DNA from: Bacteroides caecimuris
GTDB taxonomy: Bacteria; Bacteroidota; Bacteroidia; Bacteroidales; Bacteroidaceae
Length of the DNA stretch: 64,000 nucleotides
Direction of reading: 5' to 3'
Assembly: GCF_001688725.2 (NCBI RefSeq)
Contig: NZ_CP015401.2
Coordinates: 2,914,001 to 2,978,000, forward strand
Position numbers and translations under genes: made by a program. How positions within the stretch are numbered: position 1 is the stretch's first letter; the number at the start of each line of letters is the position of its first letter. The notes below the pieces were generated by a model, which ran no database searches, was not told where the DNA came from, and worked only from the letters and a program-made list of their open reading frames with translations. This document shows, piece by piece, positions 45,708 to 55,418 of this stretch.

Positions 45708-46595
45708 TTATAACAATCTGTCTTTCAACACCTGCGGAAGTTCCGGCATCGCCCCGCTCTGCGTGCAGACATAAGCAGAAACTTCCACCGCCAGCTTATG
45801 AGCTTCGGGAACCGGCTTGCCATTCAATATGGAAGCACAGAAAGCTGCCGTGAAAGAATCGCCCGCTCCTACCGTATCGGCTACGGGAACTCTCGGCGTT
45901 TCCTGGAAAGAGACAACGCCCGGAGTAAATACATAGCTGCCATTGATGCCGCAAGTCAGAATCAACATTTTCAGATTGTACTTGGCCAACAGAATCCAGC
46001 ACTTGTCCTGCAAGTCGATGCCCGGATAACCGAACATACGGCTGATGGTCACCAACTCTTCGTCGTTTATCTTCAAGACATTGCAGCGTTGGAAGGAATC
46101 GCGCAACACTTCTTTGGTGTAGAAGTCCTGACGGAGATTGATGTCGAATATCTTTAATTGTCCGTCTATATCGGGCATGGTGTCCAAGAAGCGGTTGATA
46201 GTGGCGCGACTTGCTTCATTGCGCTGCGCCAACGAACCGAAGCAAACGGCACGTGTGTTCAACGCCAGACGTTTCAGTTCGTCCGTGAAAGGAATGTTAT
46301 CCCAGGCAACCCCCTCCTTGATTTCATAACAGGGCACACCTTCGGCGTCCAGTGTCACTTGCACCGTACCGGTAGGATAATCTACCCGTTCAATCTGAGT
46401 ATTCAGTTTCTTGTCTTTAAAGACCGACATAATCTCATCCCCCAGTTCGTCATTGCCTACCGCACTGACTACACGGCTGTCAAAGCCAAATTGCGAAACA
46501 TGATAAGCGAAGTTTGCCGGAGCACCGCCTATTTTCTTTCCTTCGGGCAGCACATCCCATAGTGCTTCACCCATTCCTACTATCGTATTATTCAT
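45708..46595 (-). CDS. PfkB-family fructokinase
   Basis: Phosphorylates imported fructose. 295 residues with the ribokinase-family motifs: GEALWDVLPEGKKIGGAPAN at the N-terminus and the C-terminal VADTVGAGDSFTAAF with catalytic Asp in GAGDS. The context (GH32, MFS importer, SusCD, fructose-type regulator) makes fructose the clear substrate by inference. Last gene of the fructan operon, 35 bp after the MFS gene. Confidence 0.92.
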   Translation of the reverse strand: MNNTIVGMGEALWDVLPEGKKIGGAPANFAYHVSQFGFDSRVVSAVGNDELGDEIMSVFKDKKLNTQIERVDYPTGTVQVTLDAEGVPCYEIKEGVAWDNIPFTDELKRLALNTRAVCFGSLAQRNEASRATINRFLDTMPDIDGQLKIFDINLRQDFYTKEVLRDSFQRCNVLKINDEELVTISRMFGYPGIDLQDKCWILLAKYNLKMLILTCGINGSYVFTPGVVSFQETPRVPVADTVGAGDSFTAAFCASILNGKPVPEAHKLAVEVSAYVCTQSGAMPELPQVLKDRLL

Positions 46596-46630
46596 GATAA
46601 ACAGAGTTTAATTGATTCCCAAATATAAAA

Positions 46631-47800
46631 TTATTTTCTGATACGGAGCGTATAGAACAGCAGATAAAGCACACCGATTGTCATTACTGCAATAGCGCCG
46701 TTCTGTCCCAGTGAAGTGTCCGAAGCCACTCCCATCGCCAACGGAAATACCGTTCCACCGAAAAGCCCCATAATCATCAGACCGGAGACTTCGTTTTTCT
46801 TACTCGGCAGATAAAGCAACGCTTGCGAGAAGATGACGGAGAATACGTTAGAGTTACCGAAACCAATCAGGGCGATGCAAGCATAGATAATCGCTTTCTC
46901 GTGGAAGATGAACAAACCAATCATGGCAACCAACATCATTACTACACTGATAGCAAAGAAAGATTTCGGAGACATCTTGCGCAGAATGAAAGAACCCAGG
47001 AAGCAACCCGCCGTACGGAAGATAAAATAGAGACTTGTCGCGAAAGCGGCATCATCCAGTCCCATTCCGATGCGTTCCATCAGAATCTTCGGAGCGGTAG
47101 TGTTCGTACCTACGTCGATACCGACATGACACATGATACCGATGAAGCAAAGCAGGATGAACGGTTTGCCGAGCAAAGCGAGACATTGTCCGAAAGTAGA
47201 CGGTCTGCCTTCTTCTTTTTCTTCTTTAATCTGTGTGACATTGAGCAACAGAACAGCAATAACGGCTACAATCATGTAAATCGGGAACAGGATGCGCCAG
47301 CCCAAATCGAAAGTCGGGATGGCTTGTGTAGCTCCCCACATGGCAATATAAGGAGCAAGGAAAGAAGCGATGGCTTTTACAAACTGACCGAAAGTCAGGC
47401 TACTTGCCAGGCGGTCACCCCTCACGATGTTGGAGAGCAAGGGATTCAGAGAGGTCTGCATCAATGCGTTTCCGATACCCAAGAGGGAGAAAGAAATCAG
47501 CATCAGCATATAACTGTCACCGAAAATCGGCAATAACAAAGAAGCAAAAGTGACAATCAGACTGAGCAATACAGTCTTCTTCTGACCGATACGGCTCATC
47601 AGCATCCCTGTCGGTACGGAGAAAATCAGGAACCAGAAGAAGACAAGTGAGGGAAAAATGTTTGCTTGTGAGTCCGACAGACCAAGGTCTGCCTTTACAT
47701 AATTGGAAGCAATGCCTACCAAGTCAACGAACCCCATGGCGAAAAAGCATAGCATCACCGGGATAAGTTTGGAGAGAGAAGAGTTTTTACTGTTTTCCAT
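46631..47800 (-). CDS. MFS sugar importer (FucP/GGP type)
   Basis: Inner-membrane sugar:proton symporter of 389 residues with 12 predicted helices. MGFVDLVGIASNYVKADLGL at the start and the A-like loop SRIGQKKTVLL are typical of the fucose/glucose permease branch of the MFS. Lying between GH32 and fructokinase, it should import fructose freed in the periplasm. It follows GH32 after a 392-bp spacer filled with palindromic repeats, unusual inside an operon. Confidence 0.9.
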   Translation of the reverse strand: MENSKNSSLSKLIPVMLCFFAMGFVDLVGIASNYVKADLGLSDSQANIFPSLVFFWFLIFSVPTGMLMSRIGQKKTVLLSLIVTFASLLLPIFGDSYMLMLISFSLLGIGNALMQTSLNPLLSNIVRGDRLASSLTFGQFVKAIASFLAPYIAMWGATQAIPTFDLGWRILFPIYMIVAVIAVLLLNVTQIKEEKEEGRPSTFGQCLALLGKPFILLCFIGIMCHVGIDVGTNTTAPKILMERIGMGLDDAAFATSLYFIFRTAGCFLGSFILRKMSPKSFFAISVVMMLVAMIGLFIFHEKAIIYACIALIGFGNSNVFSVIFSQALLYLPSKKNEVSGLMIMGLFGGTVFPLAMGVASDTSLGQNGAIAVMTIGVLYLLFYTLRIRK

Positions 47801-47911
47801 TGTTATATCTGTTACTTAAATTTCGCATACCTGTTTATCCGTATGCTACAAAGTGAATCTGTTATTGTATAATTTCTGTATCTTTAGGGCTTAATTTGTC
47901 CGCCCTTACGG

Positions 47912-47925
47912 GAGCAAACCTGTTT
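47912..47925. repeat. 14-bp palindrome in the GH32-MFS spacer
   Basis: GCAAAC-CT-GTTTGC near 47912-47925, flanked by CCCTTACGGG; a transcript could form a hairpin here, close to the MFS start. Confidence 0.5.
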
Positions 47926-47985
47926 GCCCCTTATCCGATTCTTGCTTCACACCGCTATAATAGGATGAAAGCTACGATATTGTTG

Positions 47986-48077
47986 ATTTGTCACGGCCGT
48001 GACAAATTCTCTTCATGGCTGTGGTAGCTTCTCTTCATGCCCGTGAGAAGAATCTACCACTGCCGTGGCAAGCTACT
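47986..48077. repeat. 22-bp periodic palindromic array in the fructan operon
   Basis: The word CCGTG/CTGTG recurs at 47997, 48019, 48041 and 48063, exactly 22 bp apart. The first unit is a perfect 22-bp palindrome at 47986-48007 centred on CACGGCCGTG. Units 2-4 share TTCTCTTCATG and GTGGTAG words, some inverted: GTGGTAGCTTCTC at 48021-48033 against GAGAAG..CTACCAC at 48045-48060. Confidence 0.8.
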
Positions 48078-48192
48078 TATACCGTAGGCTTAACAGAAGT
48101 ATACCGTTACCTTAAGTGTAGGAACCCGTAAGGGTGGATATACTCTGCCGTAAGGAACCGGGAAAAGAGCCTACAGATTACATAGAAGAGTC

Positions 48193-50025
48193 CTATGGCT
48201 TCAACCGGTAAACCACAAACGAATCTACCTTATAGGATCCGCCCTTGCTGTAAAAGCCGATATGGCAGTAAGGCTCCGACGGGAATACCTGATTGGTCAT
48301 TGCGAAACGTCCACCGTCACCGAATGCTTCTACACTTGATTTATCTACAAACAGGCGAAGTTTCAGTTCATTCCTTCCGCTTTCGATAGCCGTCCACGTC
48401 AGCGTCGGGAAATTTTCGTTGAAGCTGACATCTCCGCTTTTACGGCGGTCCATAGAGAATTTGTTCTCTTTCATGTCATATTGCATGTCCACTTCCTCGC
48501 CCTTATCATTGTAGAGACGGAAGCCGATAATGTCTGCATGTTGGTTCTTGATGGTCAGTTCTATTTCGTAAGCACCTTCGTTACCCGGAATCATTTCTTT
48601 GACCGTGCGTGTTCCACTTACTTTGAACGAACGTTTCTTCGAAATGTCGCGCAGTTTCAGCAGTTCGGGAGAAGGGGCGGATTTGAGATAAATCTCACCG
48701 TCTGCGGCAAACAGGCTCAAATCGCGGGGAACGGAGTTCGGACTACGGTATTGGGAGGTAGGAACATCATTTGCATATTGCCAGTTGCTCATCCATGCGA
48801 TGGCGATACGGCGGTTGTCGGGGGCATCACTCCAAGTAACAGTAGCGTAATGGTCTTTTCCCCAGTCCATCCATTTGGTTTTGGAGGGTGATTCGTTTAC
48901 AAACTCTTTTCCGTTGAAGGAGCCTACAAAATATTGAGTAGCACTTCCTCCGAAAGGACCTCCTGGATTCAAATTACAAAGCAACACCCATTTCTTATCA
49001 TTGGTACCTTCTACTGGAAGTTCAAACAAATCGGGACATTCCCACACGCCGCCATGTGCACCTTGTCCTTCACCGAAACGACTTTCAAAGGTCCAATCTT
49101 TCAGATTAGGAGAAGAGAAAATCTGCATTTCCTGCCCTACTGCCAATACCATAATCCACCGATGGGTTTCTGCATGCCAAAACACTTTCGGGTCGCGGAA
49201 GTCACAGACCTCAGACACCAGAACGGGATTGTTTTCGTATTTAGTAAAAGAACGTCCGTTGTCGGTGCTGTAAGCTATACTTTGCACTTGCCGGTCACTG
49301 CTTTGAGTGTAGATAGCAACAATAGCACCTGCACCAAATCCTGCTGTATTATCGTAATCCACCACAGCCGAGCCACTGAAAATTGTTCCTAATGCATCAG
49401 GAGCTATAGCAACAGGAAGATGTTTCCAGTTTACGAGGTCTTTGGTGATGGCATGTCCCCAGCTTAGATTTCCCCATTGAGAACCATAAGGGTTGTATTG
49501 ATAAAACAGATGATATTCACCGTCTTTATATACCATTCCGTTCGGGTCGTTCATCCAACCATAAAGGGGCGAAAAATGATAAGTGGGACGGTACTTTTCC
49601 CGATTAGCTGTATCAAACGTATCGGATAATCTCATTTCCTTGCAGCAAACCGTATTTTCAGGAGAAAAGTTTGTATGAAGAGGATCATTCGTTTGTAGTT
49701 TAAATTTGCAGGAAATCGTCCGGCCTGAATAACTGGAAATGTCTACAGGAACAAAGTAATCCACTTTATGCATCGCCAGCCGTACATCCAGCCATTTCAC
49801 CTCTTCATTATTTATAATCATACTGATACGTACATCGGGGGCAGTTTCTTCTACCGGTAGAAGAAAAAACTTCTGATTGGTATTAATACGTACCATGTAA
49901 TGTCCTTCTCCAAGATTCTTTATCAATAAAGGAGAATCTGCTGCGCGGAGCGAAAAAGAAAAAGTTATAAGTAAAAAATAAATCAGAACAGCCTGAAATT
50001 GCTTAGATAAAAGAAATACATTCAT
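48193..50025 (-). CDS. GH32 fructan-hydrolysing enzyme (periplasmic)
   Basis: Cuts terminal fructose from fructans or sucrose-type oligosaccharides. 610 residues: signal peptide about 1-29 without a lipobox, an N-terminal beta domain (DUF4980-like, about 30-135), the five-blade GH32 propeller and a C-terminal beta-sandwich (about 480-610). Catalytic residues are visible: nucleophile D160 in WMNDPNG, transition-state stabiliser in FRDP (277-279), acid/base E329 in WECPDLF. The lack of a lipoprotein signal places it in the periplasm. It is the only GH32 in the locus. Confidence 0.94.
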   Translation of the reverse strand: MNVFLLSKQFQAVLIYFLLITFSFSLRAADSPLLIKNLGEGHYMVRINTNQKFFLLPVEETAPDVRISMIINNEEVKWLDVRLAMHKVDYFVPVDISSYSGRTISCKFKLQTNDPLHTNFSPENTVCCKEMRLSDTFDTANREKYRPTYHFSPLYGWMNDPNGMVYKDGEYHLFYQYNPYGSQWGNLSWGHAITKDLVNWKHLPVAIAPDALGTIFSGSAVVDYDNTAGFGAGAIVAIYTQSSDRQVQSIAYSTDNGRSFTKYENNPVLVSEVCDFRDPKVFWHAETHRWIMVLAVGQEMQIFSSPNLKDWTFESRFGEGQGAHGGVWECPDLFELPVEGTNDKKWVLLCNLNPGGPFGGSATQYFVGSFNGKEFVNESPSKTKWMDWGKDHYATVTWSDAPDNRRIAIAWMSNWQYANDVPTSQYRSPNSVPRDLSLFAADGEIYLKSAPSPELLKLRDISKKRSFKVSGTRTVKEMIPGNEGAYEIELTIKNQHADIIGFRLYNDKGEEVDMQYDMKENKFSMDRRKSGDVSFNENFPTLTWTAIESGRNELKLRLFVDKSSVEAFGDGGRFAMTNQVFPSEPYCHIGFYSKGGSYKVDSFVVYRLKP

Positions 50026-50151
50026 GTTTCAATGGTATTAAAATATGATTAAAGTATGATTGATGTAGGCAAAGGTAGGCGCTTCGGGATGAAACGCCTA
50101 TCAAATTTGTTTCAAACGCTGTAAAAAATGTTACTTCCGCATGATTCGAGC

Positions 50152-51894
50152 CTATTCATAATTCTTATTCTGGGTATATAATCCTGGAATATAGTACAGT
50201 TGGTTATAAGGTATCGGGAAGAACTCATTTTTTCCCGCTTCATAATGAGCATCCTTATAATATTGGGCATAGGTCTGTCCGTCATATACACTGTTTTGTT
50301 CGCTTGCAAAGTAAGCATTCAGCGTTTTAGAAGCAATCCCCCAACGGCGCAAATCAAAATAACGTCCGTTTTCCATCGCCATTTCCAAGCGACGCTCCCA
50401 ACGCAGACACTTACGCGCAGTTTCCTTGTCTTGGAAGTAAGACTCCGGATAAATCACAATCTCACACTGTTCTTTTGCATAAGAAATGTGTTTTTCAATC
50501 GAATTGGCTGCACGCTGACGAATATCATTGATAATGACACGGGCTTTGTCCAGTTCGTCCAATTCAATCAATGCCTCAGCACGCATCAGCATCACATCCG
50601 TATAACGGAATACATAATCGTTCATTGCGAACGCCTGCCATGATCCGTTGTAAGTCTCTCCTTTCGAACGTTGGGGCACTTCTTTCAAGGAAGTATAATA
50701 GCCATACGTATTCGGCGTACGGGAGTTGTCTTTCGTCATCACATATTCTGCTTCATATTTGTATGGATAGGTAGGCATGCCGACTGTATGAAAGAGTCTG
50801 GGGTCCCATTTCTGTTCGTTCACTTCTCCGTTGACCGGATAGCTGATTTGATGATTATAGTCATCAAACATCGGCAGACCATTCTCTGTCTTGAATGCAT
50901 TCACCAGATTCTGCGAAGGCTTATGAAAGTCCCATCCGCAAGTCCACATTCCCCAACACCCATTCAACATATTCGACCAGTTGGCACGTCCGAAACTTGT
51001 GTTATCATCCTTATAGTCGGAACATTGTACGGCAAAGACCGATTCCTTGCTGTTCTTGTAATCCGGCAAAAAGATGTCGCCGAAATCTTCCAGATAATCA
51101 TACTTGGAATCTTCAACGTCTTTCGTATATGTTACCACCTTGCTCATATATTCTTTATTTATATGAGATACGCCGGTAGTCGCTTCATAACCGTCTCCCC
51201 ATGCCAAGTTCAAATAACACTTTGCCAGGTAAGCCGCAGCGGCAATCTTATTTACCCGTCCGCCATTAGCCTGTTCGTCCGGCAGCACATTATAGGCAGT
51301 TTCAAAATCAGCTATTATTTTACCAAAGAGTTCCTGATACGTAAACTGGTCATTTCTTATCTGCTCGATGGTATTGTTTGAATACGCCACTTCATCAATC
51401 CAAGGAACTTGGCGAAACACGGTCAACAATTTATAATAGAAGTGCGCGCGTAAGAATTTAACTTCCGCAATGCGCTGCTTACATAAATCCTCACCAAGTT
51501 TGTTCACTCCGTTTCTGTCCAAAGACACTAACGCACGATTGCAACGGGAAACGGCACAATAGAGACGATACCAAAGCTCGTCCATCTCACCCGGAGTAGT
51601 AGCCGTCAACGTAGACCAAATCTCAAAAGGATGATAGCCGGTGTCGGTCGTCCCGGAACCACCTTTCAAACAGTCGTCAGATGTTATATCACCATAAGGA
51701 AACAGATTGAACGGATAGGAAAACCAGCAGTCGCCCAACATGGCATAAGCGGCATTCACCATCTTCTCCGGTTCGGAGAACGCTTTATCTTCATCAATCA
51801 CTGCTGTGGGATTATAGTCGAGAAAGTCATTACAGTTTGTAAAGGATACACCCATCAAACAGGCAAGTGCAAATGTATATATTTTCTTTTTCAT
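50152..51894 (-). CDS. SusD-like outer-surface glycan-binding lipoprotein
   Basis: 580-residue lipoprotein (signal ending VSFTNCNDFLDYNP, cysteine anchor) with the SusD/RagB fold. Conserved segments are DELWYRLYCAVSRCNRALVS, AEVKFLRAHFYYKLLTVF, YLAKCYLNLAW and the C-terminal KCLRWERRLEMAMENGRYFDLRRW. It binds the oligosaccharide and caps the SusC channel. 21 bp after susC. Confidence 0.95.
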   Translation of the reverse strand: MKKKIYTFALACLMGVSFTNCNDFLDYNPTAVIDEDKAFSEPEKMVNAAYAMLGDCWFSYPFNLFPYGDITSDDCLKGGSGTTDTGYHPFEIWSTLTATTPGEMDELWYRLYCAVSRCNRALVSLDRNGVNKLGEDLCKQRIAEVKFLRAHFYYKLLTVFRQVPWIDEVAYSNNTIEQIRNDQFTYQELFGKIIADFETAYNVLPDEQANGGRVNKIAAAAYLAKCYLNLAWGDGYEATTGVSHINKEYMSKVVTYTKDVEDSKYDYLEDFGDIFLPDYKNSKESVFAVQCSDYKDDNTSFGRANWSNMLNGCWGMWTCGWDFHKPSQNLVNAFKTENGLPMFDDYNHQISYPVNGEVNEQKWDPRLFHTVGMPTYPYKYEAEYVMTKDNSRTPNTYGYYTSLKEVPQRSKGETYNGSWQAFAMNDYVFRYTDVMLMRAEALIELDELDKARVIINDIRQRAANSIEKHISYAKEQCEIVIYPESYFQDKETARKCLRWERRLEMAMENGRYFDLRRWGIASKTLNAYFASEQNSVYDGQTYAQYYKDAHYEAGKNEFFPIPYNQLYYIPGLYTQNKNYE

Positions 51895-51915
51895 TGTTTT
51901 TCTTCTTTTAGTATG

Positions 51916-54900
51916 TTAGAAACTAAGTTGCAGACCGAATGACACAGAGGTGGCCAGCGGATAAGCCCAATCCGGATTTTCAGGGTCGGCACAAGTCAGA
52001 CCTTTACTTTTGACTGTTAGCAAGTTCTGTCCCGACAGATATATACGTGCATTGCTCATTTTGAATTTAGACAAGAATGAGGCAGGCAAATTATATCCCA
52101 GTTGCAAATTGCGCAACTTCAAATAGGAACCGTTTTCTACAAAATAGGTTGAAGCGCGACCTTCATCGGCAGTATTGTTAGTGGTCAGTGCGGGAATAGT
52201 GGAACCGGTGTTTGCGGTAGTCCACGCACCCAACAAACGGTTTCCTTTGTTTGAGCCCGCATCTGTAATACTCCAGAAGTCAGTCTGAAACTTTTGGTTG
52301 TTATACACGTCCTTATCATATACCCCTTGCCAAAACATGCTGAAATCAAATCCTTTATAATTCAATGCGATATTCAGACCATAAGAAAATGCCGGAACAG
52401 GATTGTAAATCCAAGTTTGGTCATCGGCTGTAATACCATTCTTACCATCCAAATCTGCATATTTCAGTCCACCTACACGTGCGTTCGGTTGACCGGAAGC
52501 ATCCACTTCGGCCTGATGTTGGAATATACCCTCTACCACATAGCCTACAATAGAGCCGTATGGTTGACCGGACTGAACCAGATTCTCCGTTGTTGTGTGT
52601 GCATAAGATCCTGTGGAGGTTGCAGGAAGGTAAGTTACTTTATTGCGGAAAAAATCTAAGTTTCCGTTTACATCAATTCCAAGCCCGCAAGCCAGAGTCT
52701 TGCGATAACCCAAAGCAACCTCCATTCCCCAGTTGCGCAATGAAGGACCATTGGCCCAAGATGCCCCACCTTCTCCCAGTGCGCCCAAGTAAGAGGGATT
52801 AATCAACATATTGTCCACATCTTTCACATATCCATCTATTGAACCGTATAAACAGCCTTTGAGAAGTGTGAAGTCTGTACCGATATTGAACTGTTCGGCC
52901 GATTCCCATTTCAAATTAGGATTCGCAAGTTGAGTGGCACGATAACCGGAAGGGAACGTTCCCGAATATTGCAACAGTAAGTCGTAAGCGGTAGAAGTAA
53001 CACGGTCTAATCCATAATCGGCTACATAAAGTCCAAACTGGGCATTATTGTCTATTGCCTGATTACCGGTCTGTCCCCATGAAAAGCGAAGTTTCCAGTC
53101 GTCCATCCAATCTTTCCGCAACAGTTTAGACAAACGCAATCCGAGAGTCGCTGCCGGGAAAGTACCCCAACGATTATCTTTACCAAATCTGGAAGAACCG
53201 TCTCTGCGAATGGTGAAAGACGCCAAAACGAAATCGTCGAAATTATAGTCTATCTTTCCAAAGAAAGAAGCCAACCGGAACCCTACCTTTGCGCCAGCGT
53301 TTCTCATTGTACCAGTTGCCGCATTGGGCCACATATAGTCTTTATCTTCCAAAGCGTACTCTTCGGAATAAGCAGAAAAATCAATCACGGATTGCTTGGT
53401 CATTTCGGTACCTGCCAATACGGTAATATCATGTTTATCGGCCAATCGGAAATTATAGTTGGCAGTATTCGACCATGTCCAGTTTGTTTCATTATTGTGA
53501 GAAAGCGTTGTTTTCGCTATGTCATTATTCACAATATCAGAATGAAAAGTGTTTGTCATCGCATTGATGAATGAAGAATAATGGTCGATACCGAAGTTTG
53601 AACGAAGCACCAGTCCTTTGAGCGGTTTCAACTCTACATAGCCGTTACCAAACAGACGCCAGTAGTCCAGATGGTTGTCACGATTATTATATGATTCGCG
53701 CAACGGGTTCTGACGGTCGCTCATTCCACCTACAGGACCGGCAAACGTCACACCGTCTTCCTCATAAACCGGAACAGTAGGAGCCATCTTCAACGCATTC
53801 TCCATCGGAGCGCAATCTACCTGGGTGGTATATGTCACAGTGAAGTTCTCACCTATGGTGATATATTTGTTCACATTATAGGAGGAATTCATACGAGCGG
53901 ATATATTCTCAAAATCAGTGTATTTCAAGATACCATTATTCTTCTTATACCCCAAAGAAAACATGGTGGAATGTTTGTCATTAGCGTGTGAAAGAGACAA
54001 ATCATAATTTTGCAAGAACCCGGTACGCGATATTTCGTTCAGCCAATCGGTATCCGAATATTTCATTGTTTTCTTTTGATTGATGTAACCATCGTATAAG
54101 CCGTTTACCGTATAATTTACATAACTTCCCGTTGCCGGATTCCAAACCGTAATGGGCGTGCCGCTTGCGGCTTTCAGGTTCAATCCATAATTTCCGGCAT
54201 AAGCAACCGGGTCTAATCCGTCATTCAAAGCAGCCTGAGCCATAGCTGTTGCGTATTCCGAAGTGTTCGAGAGCTTCATCAACGATTGGGAAGTGTAAAA
54301 CTGCGCAGCCAGATTTGCCGAGAAGTCGACCTGCATTTTATCGGCTTTCTTTCCTTTCTTCGTTGTAATGATAATAACACCGTTCGATGCACGCGAACCG
54401 TAAATAGAAGCGGATGCCGCATCCTTCAGCACTTGCATACTTTCGATATCATTGGTATTAAGAGAGTTTAAAGCACGAGTAGTAGGCACTCCGTCAACCA
54501 CATACAAGGGATCTTGTGATGAATTGAAAGAACCGATACCGCGAATGCGAATGGTTCCTGTACTACTGGGCGAACCGTTTGTAGTAATTGTCATACCCGG
54601 TACTTTACCTTGCAGACTTTTCATCGGATCGGCATCAGTCGAAGTTTTTAAAGATTTGGTCGAGACAACGGCAACCGATCCTGTCAAGTCCGCCTTCTTT
54701 TGGGTAGAATAGCCTGTCACTACCACTTCCTCCAACATTTCGGAGTCTTCCTCCAAAATAACGTTTAATAAAGCTTTCGCCTCCACTTTGACTGATTTAA
54801 AACCTACATAAGAAATGGTAAGTAATGAACCTTGCTTTACTGTCAACGTAAAGTTACCATCAAAGTCGGTAATAGTACCGTTGGCCGAAGCGGTTGATTC

Positions 54901-55038
54901 AATGACGGAAGCACCGATAATCGGCAACCCATCTGTTTTGGAAGTTACGTTTCCTTTTACCATTATGTTCTGTCCGCTGAGGACTGACAAGAACATAAAC
55001 AGGAAACAAACGCTGCAAAGAAGTTTTTTGTTCTTCAT
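51916..55038 (-). CDS. SusC-like TonB-dependent outer-membrane transporter
   Basis: Energy-dependent oligosaccharide importer, 1040 residues from the ATG at 55038 (MKNKKLLCSVCF, signal peptide). Domains: carboxypeptidase-regulatory-like domain (about 28-105, VKGNVTSKTDGLPIIGASVI), TonB box region MLEEVVVTGYS, plug domain (VPGMTITTNGSPSSTGTIRI; SIYGSRASNGVIIITTKKGK) and a 22-strand barrel ending SFGLQLSF. First gene of the operon; with SusD and GH32 it makes fructo-oligosaccharide the likely cargo. Confidence 0.95.
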   Translation of the reverse strand: MKNKKLLCSVCFLFMFLSVLSGQNIMVKGNVTSKTDGLPIIGASVIESTASANGTITDFDGNFTLTVKQGSLLTISYVGFKSVKVEAKALLNVILEEDSEMLEEVVVTGYSTQKKADLTGSVAVVSTKSLKTSTDADPMKSLQGKVPGMTITTNGSPSSTGTIRIRGIGSFNSSQDPLYVVDGVPTTRALNSLNTNDIESMQVLKDAASASIYGSRASNGVIIITTKKGKKADKMQVDFSANLAAQFYTSQSLMKLSNTSEYATAMAQAALNDGLDPVAYAGNYGLNLKAASGTPITVWNPATGSYVNYTVNGLYDGYINQKKTMKYSDTDWLNEISRTGFLQNYDLSLSHANDKHSTMFSLGYKKNNGILKYTDFENISARMNSSYNVNKYITIGENFTVTYTTQVDCAPMENALKMAPTVPVYEEDGVTFAGPVGGMSDRQNPLRESYNNRDNHLDYWRLFGNGYVELKPLKGLVLRSNFGIDHYSSFINAMTNTFHSDIVNNDIAKTTLSHNNETNWTWSNTANYNFRLADKHDITVLAGTEMTKQSVIDFSAYSEEYALEDKDYMWPNAATGTMRNAGAKVGFRLASFFGKIDYNFDDFVLASFTIRRDGSSRFGKDNRWGTFPAATLGLRLSKLLRKDWMDDWKLRFSWGQTGNQAIDNNAQFGLYVADYGLDRVTSTAYDLLLQYSGTFPSGYRATQLANPNLKWESAEQFNIGTDFTLLKGCLYGSIDGYVKDVDNMLINPSYLGALGEGGASWANGPSLRNWGMEVALGYRKTLACGLGIDVNGNLDFFRNKVTYLPATSTGSYAHTTTENLVQSGQPYGSIVGYVVEGIFQHQAEVDASGQPNARVGGLKYADLDGKNGITADDQTWIYNPVPAFSYGLNIALNYKGFDFSMFWQGVYDKDVYNNQKFQTDFWSITDAGSNKGNRLLGAWTTANTGSTIPALTTNNTADEGRASTYFVENGSYLKLRNLQLGYNLPASFLSKFKMSNARIYLSGQNLLTVKSKGLTCADPENPDWAYPLATSVSFGLQLSF

Positions 55039-55100
55039 AATACTGAGCATTAGTTTAATATTATTAATTTTAAAGTACGAATTTTCTTTTTATCGATGGT

Positions 55101-55126
55101 GCAAATTTCGGTTGATTTATATCAAA
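55101..55126 (-). promoter_or_regulatory. Weak candidate promoter of the fructan operon
   Basis: Minus strand GAAATTTG followed by CACC at 55109-55098 resembles a -7 box (GA for TA), and a TTTG lies at 55126-55123, but the spacer is short (13 bp). A weak core would fit activator-dependent transcription. Confidence 0.3.
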
Positions 55127-55255
55127 CAGCTAAAAAAAATGTTTCAAAGGCTATAATATTTGTTGCATAGAACGCTATTTTATAGGGTTTTATACATTAT
55201 TATCCGAGATAGAAGAATTATAGAGTATCTATTCTGCAGTAAGTATGGGAAATAT

Positions 55256-55410
55256 TACCTTTGTAGGTGATAAGAACTTAAAAAATGGAAAGATGAGATT
55301 AAATGTATCGAAGATTACATCTAATCAATTAAATATGTTTAGATAGATTCTCAAGTATAAAACAGAATCAAACTGTGTCAGCAGGCTCCTGACACAGTTT
55401 GTTTTTCTTT
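55256..55410 (+). ncRNA. Possible plus-strand transcript in the susC-helicase gap
   Basis: TACCTTTG at about 55256-55263 is a -7-like box, followed by about 110 nt without a gene, an internal imperfect stem (GATTAAATGTA / TACATCTAATC near 55294-55325) and the 12-bp terminator-like hairpin at 55369-55401 with a T-rich tail on this strand. No -33 box of quality was found. The rest of the 55039-55418 gap shows nothing coding. Confidence 0.3.
55369..55406. terminator. Hairpin terminator downstream of the SNF2 gene
   Basis: Perfect 12-bp stem CAAACTGTGTCA / TGACACAGTTTG with a 9-nt loop. The T-run is better on the plus strand (GTTTTTC) than on the minus strand, so it may serve both directions. 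Confidence 0.75.
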
Positions 55411-55418
55411 CTTAAGAC

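Noticed and set aside
47986..48077. 22-bp array as a simple operon terminator
   Set aside because: There is no T-run after the palindromes on the operon strand, and downstream fructan genes remain on the same strand.
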